NCBI RefSeq assembly: GCF_022201045.2
Contig: NC_068562.1
Coordinates: 11,407,001 to 11,471,000, forward strand
Origin: Citrus sinensis
Lineage: Eukaryota; Streptophyta; Magnoliopsida; Sapindales; Rutaceae
Reading direction: 5' to 3'
Length of the DNA: 64,000 nucleotides
Shown: positions 12,539-25,189 of the stretch, in pieces
Layout: each line of letters starts with the position of its first letter
How positions within the stretch are numbered: the stretch's first letter is position 1
The notes under the pieces: model-generated
The model's input: only the letters and a program-made list of their open reading frames with translations
Told to the model about the DNA's origin: nothing
Databases searched by the model: none
Translations under genes and position numbers: made by a program

Positions 12539-14983
12539 TCATCCAGTTTTGGCTTTTAGACTATGGTCTTCAAGCAAGGTCTGCAAAATAAGAGGAGCCT
12601 CGGAAGCCATTCCTTGAGGCAGACACTGCCTTAAACTCTCAGAATACTTGACCGAAATTTGCAGTTCTTTTTCATTCAAAATACAGGGAATAAAATTTGT
12701 CCACTCCTTTGATTTTCCTTCCAAACAAATACCATGTAGCAGGGCAGCAAAAGATATGGGATCTTGAAGAAAGCCCTTACTCATCATTTTATCATGCAAT
12801 TGCAAAGCAACTTTGACCATTCCATGACAGCAAAGGCTGATGATGATTGAATTATAGGCAGCAGCCATATGACCCCATCCATCCGATATCATCCTTTCAA
12901 AAAATTCCAGAAATATAGGTTTATTTATTTCCTCAGACTCATCGTCAGAAACTGCAGTTGGTGCATTATTTGTAAATCCATTTATCAAACAATGGAAGGT
13001 AGCATCATTAGGGATGCACTTGTTTGTCAGCATTAGTTCAAAAAAGGAAGCAGCTTTTCCAAGTCTTCTCTGCTTACAAAAGCTGCCAATGATTATGGTG
13101 TATGTGACTACATTAGGCAGCAAACCATGAACCTGCATCTCTTTAAAGGTTTCTTGTGCCCTATCAGAATCTCCAATGCGGCAAAACCCATCAATTAAAG
13201 CAGTGTATGTAACAACATTTGGCTTACATTTCCGTCTCACCATCTCCCCAAACGTCCTCAGTGCACCATCTAAGTCATGCTGTTTTACATAGCCATCTAT
13301 TATTGTTGAATAAGTGAACACATCAGGGTGATGGTGTCTCTCTATCATTCTATTGACACATGATAATGCATCTTTCATCAATCCAAATTTGCAGTAACCC
13401 TTTATCATGGCATTGCACCCTACAACACCAGGATCCATACCCTTTTGAATTGTTAGCTCAAATAATTTCTTTGCTTCATCAAGATCATCATTCCTTATGA
13501 AGCCATCAATTAATGTTGCATAAATATAGGCATCAGCTTGTACATTATGGTCAAGCATCTCCTCAAGCAGTATCTTCGCAGCAGGGAGCCTCCTTTTCTT
13601 GCAAAGGCCACTCATCAAAACATTGTAAATAGCAGCATCAGGCATTTCTTCCCTTTCCATCATTTTTTCTTTAACTGTCATTGCAACAACTACCTCCCCT
13701 GCAGCAACAAGTCCATGAATAATAGCTCCAAAAGTGTGCAAATCAGGTTTATGTCCTCTTTTGGTCATCTGAACAAGCAAATCTGATGCCTTAACATATT
13801 CCCCAAGCTTGTAATAGAGATGTATAAGAGGAGTATAACTGTATTTATTTGGCTCCAGCCCTCTCTTCTTTACCTGCTCTAGAAGTTCACAGGCTTCATT
13901 AACCTTACCATCCCTACATGCTCCACTAATCAAAATGTTATATGTAACAATATCAGGCTCACATCGATTCTCAATCATCAACCTAACTGTCTCCAGTGCT
14001 TCAACCTTAAAACCATGCTTATATTTACCATCAATGATACTATTGTATACCCGAACATTCACATTCAAATTTCTCTGTTTCATTTCCATCATAAGCCCAT
14101 CAATTCCCTTAAAACTCCCTTTCTTGCAAAACCCACTAATAATTGCACCATAAGTCTCTAATGTCGGCAAAAACCCCTTCATTTTCAACTCCTTAAAAAG
14201 CTTTCTAGCATTTTCAACATCACCTTTCTTGCAGTATCCATCAATGAGTGTATTATAAAACACAATATTAGGAATACACCCCTTTCCAAATCTGTCCTCT
14301 ATCAAATTTTTACCCTCTTCAACCTTCCCTTCTTTACACAAACCCCTCACCATAATACAAGTACTATAATTATCCAAACCATCATCTGTTTTACACATCT
14401 CATCATACAATTTACGCGCCATTTCAATTCTTTTACACTTCACTAGCAAATTAAGCAAAGAATTACAGGTAAACACATCAGGAACACTGTTATACGGTAC
14501 AAACAAATTAGTATACAAGTCAATAGCTTTATCCACCAAACCAGATTCCGCATAAGCCCGTATAATAACGCTCAAAGCTTCATGTGTTGGTTTTATGCCA
14601 TCTATTTTCAAATTTTTTAAAACCAACTCAATCTCCGAAAACACTCTAAACCTCGCTAATAGCTTCAAAAACGAAGAACATGCATACCCATTTGAAAAAG
14701 AATTCTTGGGTTGTTGTCTTGAGAGCCAATCAAAGAACTTCAGGCCAAGTTCTAGGTCACGAATTCTATCAAGCACGTGGTGGGCAATTTCCGAAACGTA
14801 CGTTTCTTCATCAGAAAATCGAATTTCCAGAGACTGGTCGTATTGTGGGTGTGTTTTGAGAATTTCAATGGTTTCATTGACGAGTTTCTTGATGTGGGGT
14901 GCCAATGGAAATGGTGAAGAAGAAGAAGAAGATGGTTTTTGATTTTGAAGGGGTTTGATGCGAGACAAGATGGTTTTAGACAT
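12539..14983 (-). CDS. P-class pentatricopeptide repeat protein (At1g52620-like)
   Basis: Intronless gene of 814 codons on the minus strand. The N-terminus (MSKTILSRIKPLQ, then a Ser run encoded by GAA/TCT-type triplets near 14915-14935) looks like an organelle presequence. From about residue 115 to 770 it is an almost uninterrupted array of roughly 18 PPR motifs, such as NIVFYNTLIDGYCKKGD, DIVTYNILISGACRDGK, DVFTYSTIIDGYVKQHD and NVVTYTALIDGFCRIGD. No C-terminal E/DYW or SMR domain is seen. The length agrees with what I recall for Arabidopsis At1g52620 (about 819 aa), and gene order supports orthology. It should bind a long single-stranded organellar RNA site; the target cannot be read from sequence by eye. 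Its 3' region carries a 24-bp tandem duplication. Confidence 0.93.
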   Translation of the reverse strand: MSKTILSRIKPLQNQKPSSSSSSPFPLAPHIKKLVNETIEILKTHPQYDQSLEIRFSDEETYVSEIAHHVLDRIRDLELGLKFFDWLSRQQPKNSFSNGYACSSFLKLLARFRVFSEIELVLKNLKIDGIKPTHEALSVIIRAYAESGLVDKAIDLYTNLFVPYNSVPDVFTCNSLLNLLVKCKRIEMARKLYDEMCKTDDGLDNYSTCIMVRGLCKEGKVEEGKNLIEDRFGKGCIPNIVFYNTLIDGYCKKGDVENARKLFKELKMKGFLPTLETYGAIISGFCKKGSFKGIDGLMMEMKQRNLNVNVRVYNSIIDGKYKHGFKVEALETVRLMIENRCEPDIVTYNILISGACRDGKVNEACELLEQVKKRGLEPNKYSYTPLIHLYYKLGEYVKASDLLVQMTKRGHKPDLHTFGAIIHGLVAAGEVVVAMTVKEKMMEREEMPDAAIYNVLMSGLCKKRRLPAAKILLEEMLDHNVQADAYIYATLIDGFIRNDDLDEAKKLFELTIQKGMDPGVVGCNAMIKGYCKFGLMKDALSCVNRMIERHHHPDVFTYSTIIDGYVKQHDLDGALRTFGEMVRRKCKPNVVTYTALIDGFCRIGDSDRAQETFKEMQVHGLLPNVVTYTIIIGSFCKQRRLGKAASFFELMLTNKCIPNDATFHCLINGFTNNAPTAVSDDESEEINKPIFLEFFERMISDGWGHMAAAYNSIIISLCCHGMVKVALQLHDKMMSKGFLQDPISFAALLHGICLEGKSKEWTNFIPCILNEKELQISVKYSESLRQCLPQGMASEAPLILQTLLEDHSLKAKTG

Positions 14984-16862
14984 AAGAAACAGAGACGATG
15001 AAACAAAACTTTGGGGGTCTTGAGAAAAATAATCAATTGAAACTGATGATTGAAGTAAAAGACCCGCGAGGGAAGGGACATAAGTGCAATGTTCTTACTC
15101 TGAAAGAGCCGTATGAATTTGATTGATGATATATTGAGGACTTTTAACATTTTTAAACTATTGTTCAATTTTCGAGTGTTGTTTTTGATATTCTACACGT
15201 TTTTTTTTTGGGGTTCCCGAAATAAAATTCATTAATTATAGATAATTTATGAGCTTCCACATTACATGATCTTGGAAAATAATTTATCTTAATGGATCTT
15301 AATACTTATTGGATTCTGTTGACGAAGGAAGAAAGTATACAAAATTCAGTTGATTTATTCACATTGTTACATAAATTTTTGTAATGTTATGAAGCCCCGA
15401 ATATAATAGTCTTGAAACATGGAGCCTGGAAGGTTCATGGGCAAGAGCAACTGATCGGCAGTAATGATTCTCCCTCACACTCAGCTGTGTAAGTGTGTAG
15501 CTAGAAGGGCTCTTATATATAGCTGTTTGTCACGGGCTCGAGCCTTCCGAAATAAGTTACTTCTTGGAGCCGCTTTCTCCGATGAGCTCTTCCCAGTCAG
15601 GGCAGAGGTTGAATTGAAACACCTATCCTGCACAGGAAAGAACAGCAAAAGGTTAGGAATTCCCTTAAGCAAAAGGAGAAGCATTTCAAGAACAGAGATG
15701 CACATAGAGAAATCAGTTATCTTACAAAACAACTGCTAGTTGATGGTCCTCTTCAAACAGCAAACAAATGTAACTAAATCTACTTGCATTAGTCCAAGCA
15801 GAAAAGAAAGTGTAATATATGGGCATACAGACATTCTGATTAGTCAGCTGGAGGGCAGAATTTTCTAGTTGTCTTTAGAGGAGAAATCATAAGATAAAAT
15901 CATCATAAGATAAAATGTAGCAATCGAATTTTCAGTAGAAGTAAACTGTCATAAAAAATGAAGCAAAGGAAAAAAAAAGAGAGAAAAAATCTAATCTTGT
16001 TGAGATTGTAGATGATAGTTAAACATGACTTTTCTCTGTATAACTGCATGTAAGTTTCACATCAATACTACAAATGTGGATAACATACTGTCACCACATG
16101 CAAACAAATAAACATAGATTCAGTAATATACTTTGACCTAAACTATAAGCAAAATATGTGATACTCACTTATTTAGCTTTTGATTATAGAATGAGGAATT
16201 TGCATTCTTTTCATGGTCATCCTGTTCTTCACAGCCGAAGCTGAAACACTGATGGGAGATGCAAACCCTCAGGAACCTACTACCATAATATGAAAACTAG
16301 AAACATGAGGATTGTCATCAAAAAGTTTTGCCCCTTTGCTATAGAAGATAAAAGGAATAAAACAGCATAGGTGCAAAGACATACATGAACATATCATGAA
16401 GCAATTGAAGATTGCCAAGTAAAATGGCATTGGATGATAGTTTGTAACAATTATAGTTAACACTATCCATCTAGACAGGAAGAAACATATTTAAACAAAT
16501 GCTAAGTAGAGTAATTACTTTCAAAGGAGAAACATGAAACTTGCAACTACAAGTGCTCCATATGCAAAGAATGATTCATCATTTGTATAAGCAAAAGGGA
16601 GAGAGAGATTGCACAATAACTTACAAAAATTAGGGGTCACCACTATCCAGTAAAACTCTTATTTCTGGATGATCTTTATTGAGGAGCTACAACAAATTTG
16701 CTGAATAAAAGCAGATCTGCCATTACCCAGATGTTAGCCAATAAAATCTGGTCCCGTATATTGTGAACTCTACAATTGAATTGAGGAAAAAAGAATAAGA
16801 ACCATTGTCCGCTCCACTGTCTCATTAATAAAATAGAACCAATCTGTCCAATCCGTTTCAAT
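14984..16862. other. Region between two minus-strand PPR genes; possible spliced 3' UTR or small gene
   Basis: The first part is the promoter and leader of the 814-aa PPR gene. The rest lies downstream of the 409-aa PPR gene. On the minus strand there are several exon-like patches with good flanking sites: 16796-16635 (acceptor before a short frame ending LLDSGDP, then a GTAAGT donor) and about 15640-15440 (acceptor TGTGCAG, then a relatively GC-rich segment with a 49-codon frame). They may be spliced 3' UTR exons of the PPR transcript or part of an unrecognised minus-strand gene. I could not build a coherent protein, so I call no CDS. Confidence 0.35.
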
Positions 16863-18092
16863 TTAACTCTTAGACAAAATGGATTTGCATGCACTCAATT
16901 GATTTGAAGAAAAATGAGGCACTCTTCTCTGAACCAAAGCCATGATTGTATTAGCCTTACAAGGCTGATTATTCTTTTTAAGGCCTTCAAGTAGTGCAGA
17001 AATGGTATCCACACTTGGAAACCAATTCTTTTTCATGCTGTCTTTACACATTGTATATGCCAAATTGAAGTCTCCTTCTTGACAAAGATAATGAATCATA
17101 GTCTGGTAGATTTTTTGATTGGGCATAAACCGCCTTCCAAGCATAGCAGAATAAACTTTTTTGGCCATGTCGAGATGCCCAGACCGGCAAAACCCTTTGA
17201 TCACCAAATTATATGTAACCTCATCAGGCTCTATTCCAAAACGCTGCATCAAACCCATCAATTTATTAGCCTGCCATGATCGTCTCTTGTTAACCAAATG
17301 TTGAATCCTAACATTAAATGTTGCAAGATTAGGGAAACACCCCTTGCAAACCATAAGATTCCACAACCCGTTGCCAATCTCCGGCCGATTATCCTTGTAG
17401 AATGCTGATATAAGAGTTGTGTATGTAATCACATCTGGTTTTACTCCAAGCTTTTGCATCTCTACCATGACTAAATATGCTTTATCCAAAATACCCATCT
17501 CACAAAAAGCCTTAATAACTATATTGAATGAAAAAATATCAAACTGAATATGAAATTTCTCTGGAACCTCCATAAGAAATGCCTGAATGGCTTTAAGATC
17601 GCGGCTTTCAGTCAAAACCTTAAGGGCAGCATTAAGAGATTTAACTGTCCTTTTACATCCATATAGATGCATATCATAAAAAGTATCCATAGCATGCGTT
17701 ATCATTCCAGCCTTACCATACAACATCATGATTCTCATAATGAAACCTTCACGTCTACCTTGCGGTAGAGACTTTTGGTGCTCAAGCAAATGCTCTATGT
17801 AGTCAAACCGACGTGCCCCAGCTAATCGAGAAACTGTATCTTCAAAGGCATACTTATTCTCAATAACAATCCTATTGTGAGCATTAGCCTTAAATAACTG
17901 AAACAACTTTTCAGGATCTCTCTCAGCTTTAAGCTTGACAAGAGCAGGTGGTTCTAAAGGTTTATCAACTAAAGGTTCCCGATTAGGAAACTTATTCAAT
18001 GAAACAGCAGGAATATTGTTTGATGCAATAGCATCAGCGGCAGCAGCAGCAGCAGTGTGGCAAAATCTGCGATTGGGTCGCAGAGATAGCAT
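16863..18092 (-). CDS. Short P-class pentatricopeptide repeat protein, probably mitochondrial
   Basis: Intronless gene of 409 codons. The N-terminus (MLSLRPNRRFCHT, then an Ala run encoded by GCA/GCC triplets near 18034-18056) has the Arg/Ala-rich, acid-poor look of a mitochondrial presequence. PPR motifs run from about residue 135 to 385, for example DIFSFNIVIKAFCEMGILDK, DVITYTTLISAFYKDNR, DEVTYNLVIKGFCRSGH and NQKIYQTMIHYLCQEGD. The conserved segment before the repeats (AERDPEKLFQLFKANAHNR) is typical of the small group of short PPR proteins that includes Arabidopsis PPR336, part of which associates with mitochondrial ribosomes. I recall At1g80150 as the closest type, but cannot verify it. 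It differs in family from the two longer PPR genes nearby, so it is not a tandem copy of them. Confidence 0.9.
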   Translation of the reverse strand: MLSLRPNRRFCHTAAAAAADAIASNNIPAVSLNKFPNREPLVDKPLEPPALVKLKAERDPEKLFQLFKANAHNRIVIENKYAFEDTVSRLAGARRFDYIEHLLEHQKSLPQGRREGFIMRIMMLYGKAGMITHAMDTFYDMHLYGCKRTVKSLNAALKVLTESRDLKAIQAFLMEVPEKFHIQFDIFSFNIVIKAFCEMGILDKAYLVMVEMQKLGVKPDVITYTTLISAFYKDNRPEIGNGLWNLMVCKGCFPNLATFNVRIQHLVNKRRSWQANKLMGLMQRFGIEPDEVTYNLVIKGFCRSGHLDMAKKVYSAMLGRRFMPNQKIYQTMIHYLCQEGDFNLAYTMCKDSMKKNWFPSVDTISALLEGLKKNNQPCKANTIMALVQRRVPHFSSNQLSACKSILSKS

Positions 18093-20390
18093 ATTCTAGG
18101 ATTAACCTCAGATTGAAACATACCCATATAACAAAATCAAACCTCTACACACTAATGTGACAATATCTTCGCAACCCATAAAACAAATCACAAACAGAAA
18201 TAGATGAATCAACGCTTAGAACAAACCATACCCACTAGCCAAATCCATGATTCAAGTCAATATCTTGAACAAATCTTCATTGTCCATACTCCCAAGCAAG
18301 GAACGCTTCATGGGGAACTTTCATCAAACACGAAAAGTCCCCGTGAGAAAAAACCGCGATGAAGCCACCCACTCGGGCAAATCTTCAATACCCAATAGAG
18401 AAATATATGAAGCCAATAACAAAATCACCTCAAAACCAAGACTGCAAAACTTAAAAACGAATCAAGAAAATATTTTTAAAAAAAAAGAGAGAATGGAATG
18501 GCTGTATTTGTATTTGTTATATTAGGATAGATACAATGAATATATATAACTAGCCACTGTTACAGATTGAGAAGAGGAGAATGCTCAGTGAGTGAGACAG
18601 GGCGGGGATCATAAAGGCAGCTAATGATGCATTTTGTGGGCTGGTTTTTTGGGGGTTTTTGAACTGGGGTTTAGGTTTTTGTTTTTGGGGTTGCGGATGC
18701 ATGGTAGGTTGTGTGAACTGCTGTTGTAGGAGAAATTTTAAGGGTTGAATTGAAAGGAATCGGCCCGGTGATTATTCGTGTCAAAATATGACCCGGAAAA
18801 TTCATGTGAAAGTATAGAAATCTCCTTTTGTCGTTTAGAAACATTTGAATAAAAAACGAAAATAGAAAACAAATATTATAAATAAAAATGTTATATGTTA
18901 CATACCAGAATGTATGACATTTGTTGTTGATTAGAATATTTTAGTTAAATCTTCTACTTTAAGAAAAGTTTGGAAAAATTTTGACCCATTAATTTTATGC
19001 AATTTAATGGTGAATAAATTGTCATTATTAAATGCTATATATTTTGACTTTAAATATAGAAATTAGTGTCACTAATATTTAGGAAAATGTCTATTTATGT
19101 CCATATTCGATTATTCGCGTTAGGAATGGGGATAACTATTGATACAAAAAAATTGTACTGGATTGAAATACCGTTAAAAAATTTAACAAAAATCGATTAG
19201 TTCATACAAAAAATCAAAAATAAAAAAATCATAAAAATACAAAGAATTGAAGATTGAAAATAAAAAACAAATTGAACTGGACCAATTTAGTTTGGTTTTG
19301 TTTGATTTGTTGGGCAAAAATTGATTGGTTCAGTTTGATTCATAACCTAATTAGGAAAAGGTTTAATAGCTTTTGAAATTGGTCTAAGTGATTATGAAAT
19401 TGGAGAAAACAAATCATGATTTTAATTTAGAATAATTTTGTCTGTTTATTTTTTGGAATATTATATAATTAAAAAAGAAAAGAGGAAAAATGAAACTAAT
19501 ACCTTTATCCGAGAATGAGGTTAAAATATTGAAAGAGGTTTATTTCATAAGTTTAAACAAAAATAATGTTTGGTAAAATTTTAAAAAGCTGCCTTTTTCA
19601 TAAATTTATCTATTTTGATCATATTTCTTAAAAGCAGCTAATTAAATAAGATACCACATTTTTTAAAAAATTCTTATTATAGTCTTAATATTCTTTTTTT
19701 TAAAAAGACAATTATATCTTACTTTTTCAGAACGCTAATACACAAATAAAAAAAAAGTGATTTAAACTTATATTCATTAAGGTAATTATATAATAAAATT
19801 TATCAAATGTATATACTACACATTTCAAACTTATAATAATCGCAATAACATATTTTATCAAACACTAAATTACTTTTTAAATAAGTAATTTCTTTTATCC
19901 ACACAACAAAAATACCTTATTTCAATTGCTCATCAGAATCCCAAACTGACCTTGAAACTATTTATGCTGGAGTTATTTATAGTTGGATAAAGAGGTTCAT
20001 GAAAAGTGGTGCTGGAAATCGTGGGATGGTAACGTTTTCATATAACCATTCGTTACAGCTTACATGACACATTTTTTAATATTAAAAATAGACTTATGAT
20101 GTCATTTTATTCTTTATCTTTTTTATGTTTGGGGCATTATTTCACGTCAAGGGTATAACTAATGAAATGTAAAAAAAAAAAAAATTATATTTCGATAAAT
20201 ATTAAAAAGGCAAGATAATCTATAACTATATTTGGTAAAACATGGCATTTAATTAATTTCATCCTTAATTAAATTCACAGAAAAGAGTTGACGGTCGGAA
20301 AAGCTTTTGTGATTGCCCCATTAATTATAACACGTTACAGAACTGAAGGTCGAAACTACACAGAAACAGAAACAGAGAAGAGAAAAAGAA
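18093..20390. other. Divergent intergenic region between PPR (-) and SEC11 (+)
   Basis: It holds the leaders and promoters of both genes. The part next to the PPR gene (18100-18760) is less AT-rich and could include a 5' UTR intron. 19110-19370 and 19560-19990 look like decayed repeats: the first has GGTTTTGTTTGATTTG-type low-complexity motifs seen in hAT-derived MITEs, the second has TGTTTGGTAAAAT and ATCAAACACTAA near its ends. I could not define borders. Confidence 0.4.
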
Positions 20391-23300
20391 ATGGGGTGGA
20401 TCGGGGAAAGCATAGAGTCGATCAAGTCCCTTCAGATCCGCCAGGTCCTTACTCAGGGCGTCAGTCTTGGTTCGCCCCTTAAACCCCCTTTCATCTTCTC
20501 TCGTAAAACTCTTGATTTGTGCCTTAAAATTTGATTTTTAATATTGTGTTAATGGTTGGTTAAATGGGTATTTAAAAGGAATACGTATTGTATTTGTTAA
20601 GTGTAATGCGTCAAGTTTTGTTCTTTGTGATAATTATGGGATTTGTGTATCGTTTTCGATGTGGGATTTTCTTTTTCGTGCCCAAATCCTGTACTCTGCA
20701 CGTTGAGGTGGGAATCATTAGGATTTGAAAGCATGCCTTTTGTGGATTTTTATTATGTTATTTGATTCGATTCTTGGAGGTACTGTATTGCAATAAAGCT
20801 GCTGAAAAAAAAAATAACTTTTTTGTTTCTAATTTTTTTGAACTGTGAAAATAATTTGGTTACCGTGTCATTATGGGTCTTGGAATGCCGGTTGCTCCAG
20901 TTCCATTAGAAAATTATACCCACTTCTGCAATTTTGATTCTGAATGACTTGTCAGAAACCTTTAATTGACCCCAAAGAAAAGGGAAGAGGAGTAGCTAAA
21001 ATATATTTTTATGAGACTAATTTAATTTTGTTTCAGGTATGATTGTTACATCTGCTTTAATAATATGGAAGGCATTGATGTGCATCACTGGCAGTGAATC
21101 TCCTGTTGTTGTTGTTCTTTCTGGAAGCATGGAACCTGGCTTCAAGAGGGTAACTCCTTTCAATGTGTAATTTCCTTAACATTTTGCTTCAAATAGTATG
21201 TTACTTCTGTTAGCTTGCAATACAGCAACAATATGAAAATTATATTTGTAATTTGCTAACTTTTCTGCTGTGCAAACTTCTATTGGCGATGGTGAAGAAA
21301 TAGGACAAAAACCTTCAAGCGTAATTACATTAGACATTTTACTAATGTCTTCCACCCTCTCTCTGTCTCTCAAGTTCAAACCGTATAAATGTTGAAAATC
21401 GAGTTTAATCTTATTTCCAGTCAACCATCTGGTTTAATGTTTCAGTTCAGATATATCAGCATTTAGGAAAAGAGTCTAACGAAAAAATATTATGATATCT
21501 CTTAATTACATGTTGGGTATTTATTTCAATAACTTAGGAACTTTTAAATTCTTATTTGGGTTCTCCATGCGAACACCATTTGTTAAGTTGCTAAGTAATT
21601 ACAATCATATGACATGCAGGGAGATATTTTGTTCTTGCATATGAGTAAAGATCCTATTCGTGCTGGAGAGATTGTTGTTTTTAATGTTGATGTAAGTGCC
21701 TTTTTTATTTTTTGCATTATTTTTATTTTGTCTATCTCGTTCTCTGTAGTTGCACATGATATTCAAATTTGCACTCTTTTTTTTGTTTCTTTTGCCAACT
21801 TCTTTCATCTTGATTCTTTGAACAGATTTTGAATTTTTGCCTCTGCTTGTTGTACATGAAATACATTCTATCTCACTGTTGAGCTTTTTAGTAGAGCCAT
21901 TATGTGGCCAAATAGAATTAGGATTTACCAGATGAACATCTAAAGGAATGGAATTTGCAGAAAAGAACATTTTTTTTCCTCTTTGCAAGTTGTTGGGTTT
22001 CAGATAGTTGATGACGTTATGATCATCCTCCAAATTTTCATGTTAATTATCACAGGCTATTATTGTTTAGATGCCAATGTCTTTAATGTAGATTTGCTTA
22101 TATCATCTTCATGTATATCTTATTCATACACATTTGTGTGCCGATGTATATTCTAAGCATGTTTTCTCTTCTTCCAGGGCCGGGAAATTCCAATTGTCCA
22201 TCGAGTTATTAAGGTGAATATTTTATTGACCTTATTCTTTGAATTGACGATACAACCTTGCTGCCTATAATGTGCTTATCTGTGCTGGTAAATACTTGCT
22301 TTTTGATTATATGCGCTTACCATGTGCTTGACCACCTTCTTAATTTGTGATATTTTCCTAAAGATTGCTATGTTAGGACTAGGTGATAGATACATTGAGC
22401 CTTTTACTTTCATGATTCTTTTAGTTTTTTGAGGATCCTTTGTCTTCTTGAAACTTTCTGTACTTTATATGTACTAGAGCTCATTTTCTTGTACTAACAA
22501 AGTTTCGTCTGTCTAACCACAAGTAGAAAGGCCTTCTTGTTTTTTTCTCGGTTGCCTTTTGCACTGAACAGTTGTCTAGCAATCTTAATATTAAATTGTA
22601 TTGCAGGTTCACGAACGGCAAGATACTGGGGAAGTTGAGGTCCTAACAAAAGGTGGCAACTTATAGAAATAAAGTTCAATTAATTTCTAATTGACTGGGT
22701 TCCGTTATTAACTGTACAATCTTACTTCATTGATTTTTCTTTCTCAGGAGATAACAATTATGGGGATGATAGGCTTTTGTATGCTCAAGGTCAGCTCTGG
22801 CTTAAGCGACAACATATTATGGGCAGAGCTGTGGGGTAAAAACTCTTATACCAACCTTTGTTCTTCTGGAATTTTTCAATCTATTACAGAGACAATTTAT
22901 CATTTTGAATGACCTAGTAAGGAATGATAGGATGCAAGTTTTCTGTATCACACACGAGAGAGTAAACAGCATATTGTCACTGCAGATTTGGGTTTATGGA
23001 TGTGATCTAAGTTTTCTTATTTCTGTTGTCTAATTGGGTGACTGAAGACATAGAGAGCGAAGATACCTTTGAATTGGATTGCAGAAAATGGATTCATGAA
23101 TACTTGGCGGCAGAAAATTGAAAAAGCTTTATATGATGGAAGAGACTCATTTTCCATTATATCAGCTAGGTTTTCTTTTCATCATTCCCTGGTAATTTAC
23201 AATAAATCATTTTCCGTTGATGGAAGGTTAAAAAGGGAATCTAGGAGATGCTTCTTTTTATTTTTGGTAATCTTTTGATCCTGTGGATCGGCACGCATGT

Positions 23301-24265
23301 TTTATTGGTTAGTTGAGGCTAGTCAATTAGGATGGTGTTTAAGGTCACAAGAAGACCTGAACAAGTGTGTGATGGGTTAATCCATCTGTTTTTTCCACCT
23401 TGACCATAAAGGAGTGGATTTGGTGCTCCGTTAGCGATATTTGGTGAAGACCTCCCAGGTCCAAATTTGGCTTTGAGGTATCTGGCCCGTATACTATAAT
23501 ATGTCTTATACCTTGGTCCTTTGACCTTATCTTATTACCTTAATGCTCATTGATAGTTAGTTAAAGTTTTTGGAATAAGAGATAAGGAGCAAATATACAT
23601 GTATTTATGAACAGCATTGATTCAGAGAAGCCACCTTTCTCCATGTTCCTTCTTTTCCCAGTGACTTCCTCATTGACAATTCATTTTTTCTTTTTACCCA
23701 GTATGATCAAATCTCCCCATGACTTAAGTAATGTACCGGATTACAAAAGGAACTTAATCATCCGGGGGGTAGATCAGGTTAAGGTTGCTTCATCCAAGCC
23801 TGAACATGTCTTGTTGACATCTCTGTTTATCAACGTCCTTCAGCTTTACACTTTTGTTTTTCTATTTCAACAAACATTATGTTATTACGTCTCTCTCTCT
23901 CTCTCGCTCTTCCTCCTTTAGCATGTAACATGTTTTGAGGAAAAGAAATCACACATTTTTTTCTTTCAAAAATAAAGAAAGCTAATATATTGATTACTTT
24001 TGTCTTACACAGGTTCTTACCTTATGTCGGCTGGGTGACTATTATCATGACCGAAAAGCCTATAATCAAGGTATGTTGCGGCCGTGATGCTTTCTATTAC
24101 CATATCTGCTCTTAATGTGATTTAAAATAAAATAGCTAAATTCAGTTCAAATGTTAAACTTCTGTTGCATGAAAATCATCTTAATAGAACTTCATATTTG
24201 TTCTTATCTTTCAGTATATCCTTATCGGGGCACTGGGATTGCTTGTTATAACTTCAAAGGATTAA
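20391..24265 (+). CDS. SEC11: Signal peptidase complex catalytic subunit SEC11
   Basis: Eight exons: 20391-20469, 21037-21149, 21620-21691, 22178-22213, 22607-22652, 22748-22835, 24013-24070, 24215-24265, giving 180 aa, the usual plant SEC11 length. The protein cleaves signal peptides of secretory proteins at the ER lumen face, within the signal peptidase complex. Residues 28-45 form the single strong membrane segment. [12 protein letters not shown] contains the catalytic Ser (about S57), [10 protein letters not shown] the His (about H96), and GDNNYGDD (116-123) the conserved Asp. The C-terminus [16 protein letters not shown] is a second hydrophobic stretch. The first intron has an unusual donor (GTTCGC) but no alternative keeps the frame. 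Intron 6 is long (about 1.2 kb). I recall At1g52600 as the orthologue, consistent with the neighbouring genes. Confidence 0.95.
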
Positions 24266-24607
24266 TAGATGAAAGTTCGAGGACATCCTTTCACTTGAAG
24301 CAGATGCCGCAGGTGTCCTTGAATTTGTTGATTTCATTACGATTGTACTGGACAGAAAGGAACAGTTGACATTGATCTGATAATTTAAACATGACAATAG
24401 ATGATTTTGTAGACCAGTTCGTTGTCTTGTCCTCCCTTCAAATGGGATTATTGCTCTTACCACTTCGCTAGTTTTCTAATTGACTTCACTGAACGCCCTA
24501 ACGATTCCAAACTTCAAGCACTCAAGTTTTAGGTCAAAGCTAGTGGAAGAAGAACAGTGAATTTTTGCAACTTTGTTTTTCTTTGTTAGATTTTAGGGTC
24601 CAGCTAC

Positions 24608-24724
24608 GGTGCAATTGTAGTACCGTGTCACAGTTGCATCCAGTCGTTGGATGCACTTGAATGAATGGGGTCTACTGGCATCTAACGGTTGGATGCAACT
24701 GTGGCACAGTACCACAGTTGCACC
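24608..24724. repeat. Short palindromic MITE
   Basis: The first 46 bases (GGTGCAATTGTAGTACCGTG onward) and the reverse complement of the last 46 (GGTGCAACTGTGGTACTGTG onward) match with few differences, leaving a loop of about 25 bases. The whole unit could fold as a hairpin. It has no coding capacity. No target duplication is obvious, so the superfamily is undetermined. Confidence 0.75.
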
Positions 24725-25189
24725 ACAAGTTTTTCTCAAATTTTATTCTCAGCAATTATGTTTTTCAAATTGTGGATCACATTAATGGACTATAATTTTC
24801 TCCTAATTCGAGCTTCTACATAAAGAAGTATATCTTAAACCACATACTGAAAAAAATGTATGTACATGTTCTATAGGATTTTCTTAAAGTTTGGTCTATT
24901 TTAAATTAAAAAGAAGATTATTAAAAAATATATATTCTATACTAACATTGCCATTTAGGTCATTGGCCGGTAGTAAACAATTTTTTCAATTACGTGGAGT
25001 GAGCTATAATTTGATTAGGAAGAGTTCGGATTCACTGTGATTTGAGCTGTGTTGATTTTTTAAAATTTTTTGGTTGTTTCGATTGAGCTGTGTTGATTCA
25101 TCTTTTATACTCAATGTTAAATATTTAATTATTTTTTACAGAATGGCCGTGAAGTGCTAACAGTTAAAATGTTTGGTGGTAAAATATTT

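Noticed and set aside
4505-18092. PPR genes as a restorer-of-fertility cluster
   Set aside because: The three genes differ in length and motif content, lie in different orientations and resemble separate conserved P-class genes, not tandem RFL copies.
21605-22033. 142-codon minus-strand frame inside SEC11
   Set aside because: It crosses a SEC11 exon and introns on the other strand and is Asn/Lys-rich as expected of AT-rich DNA.
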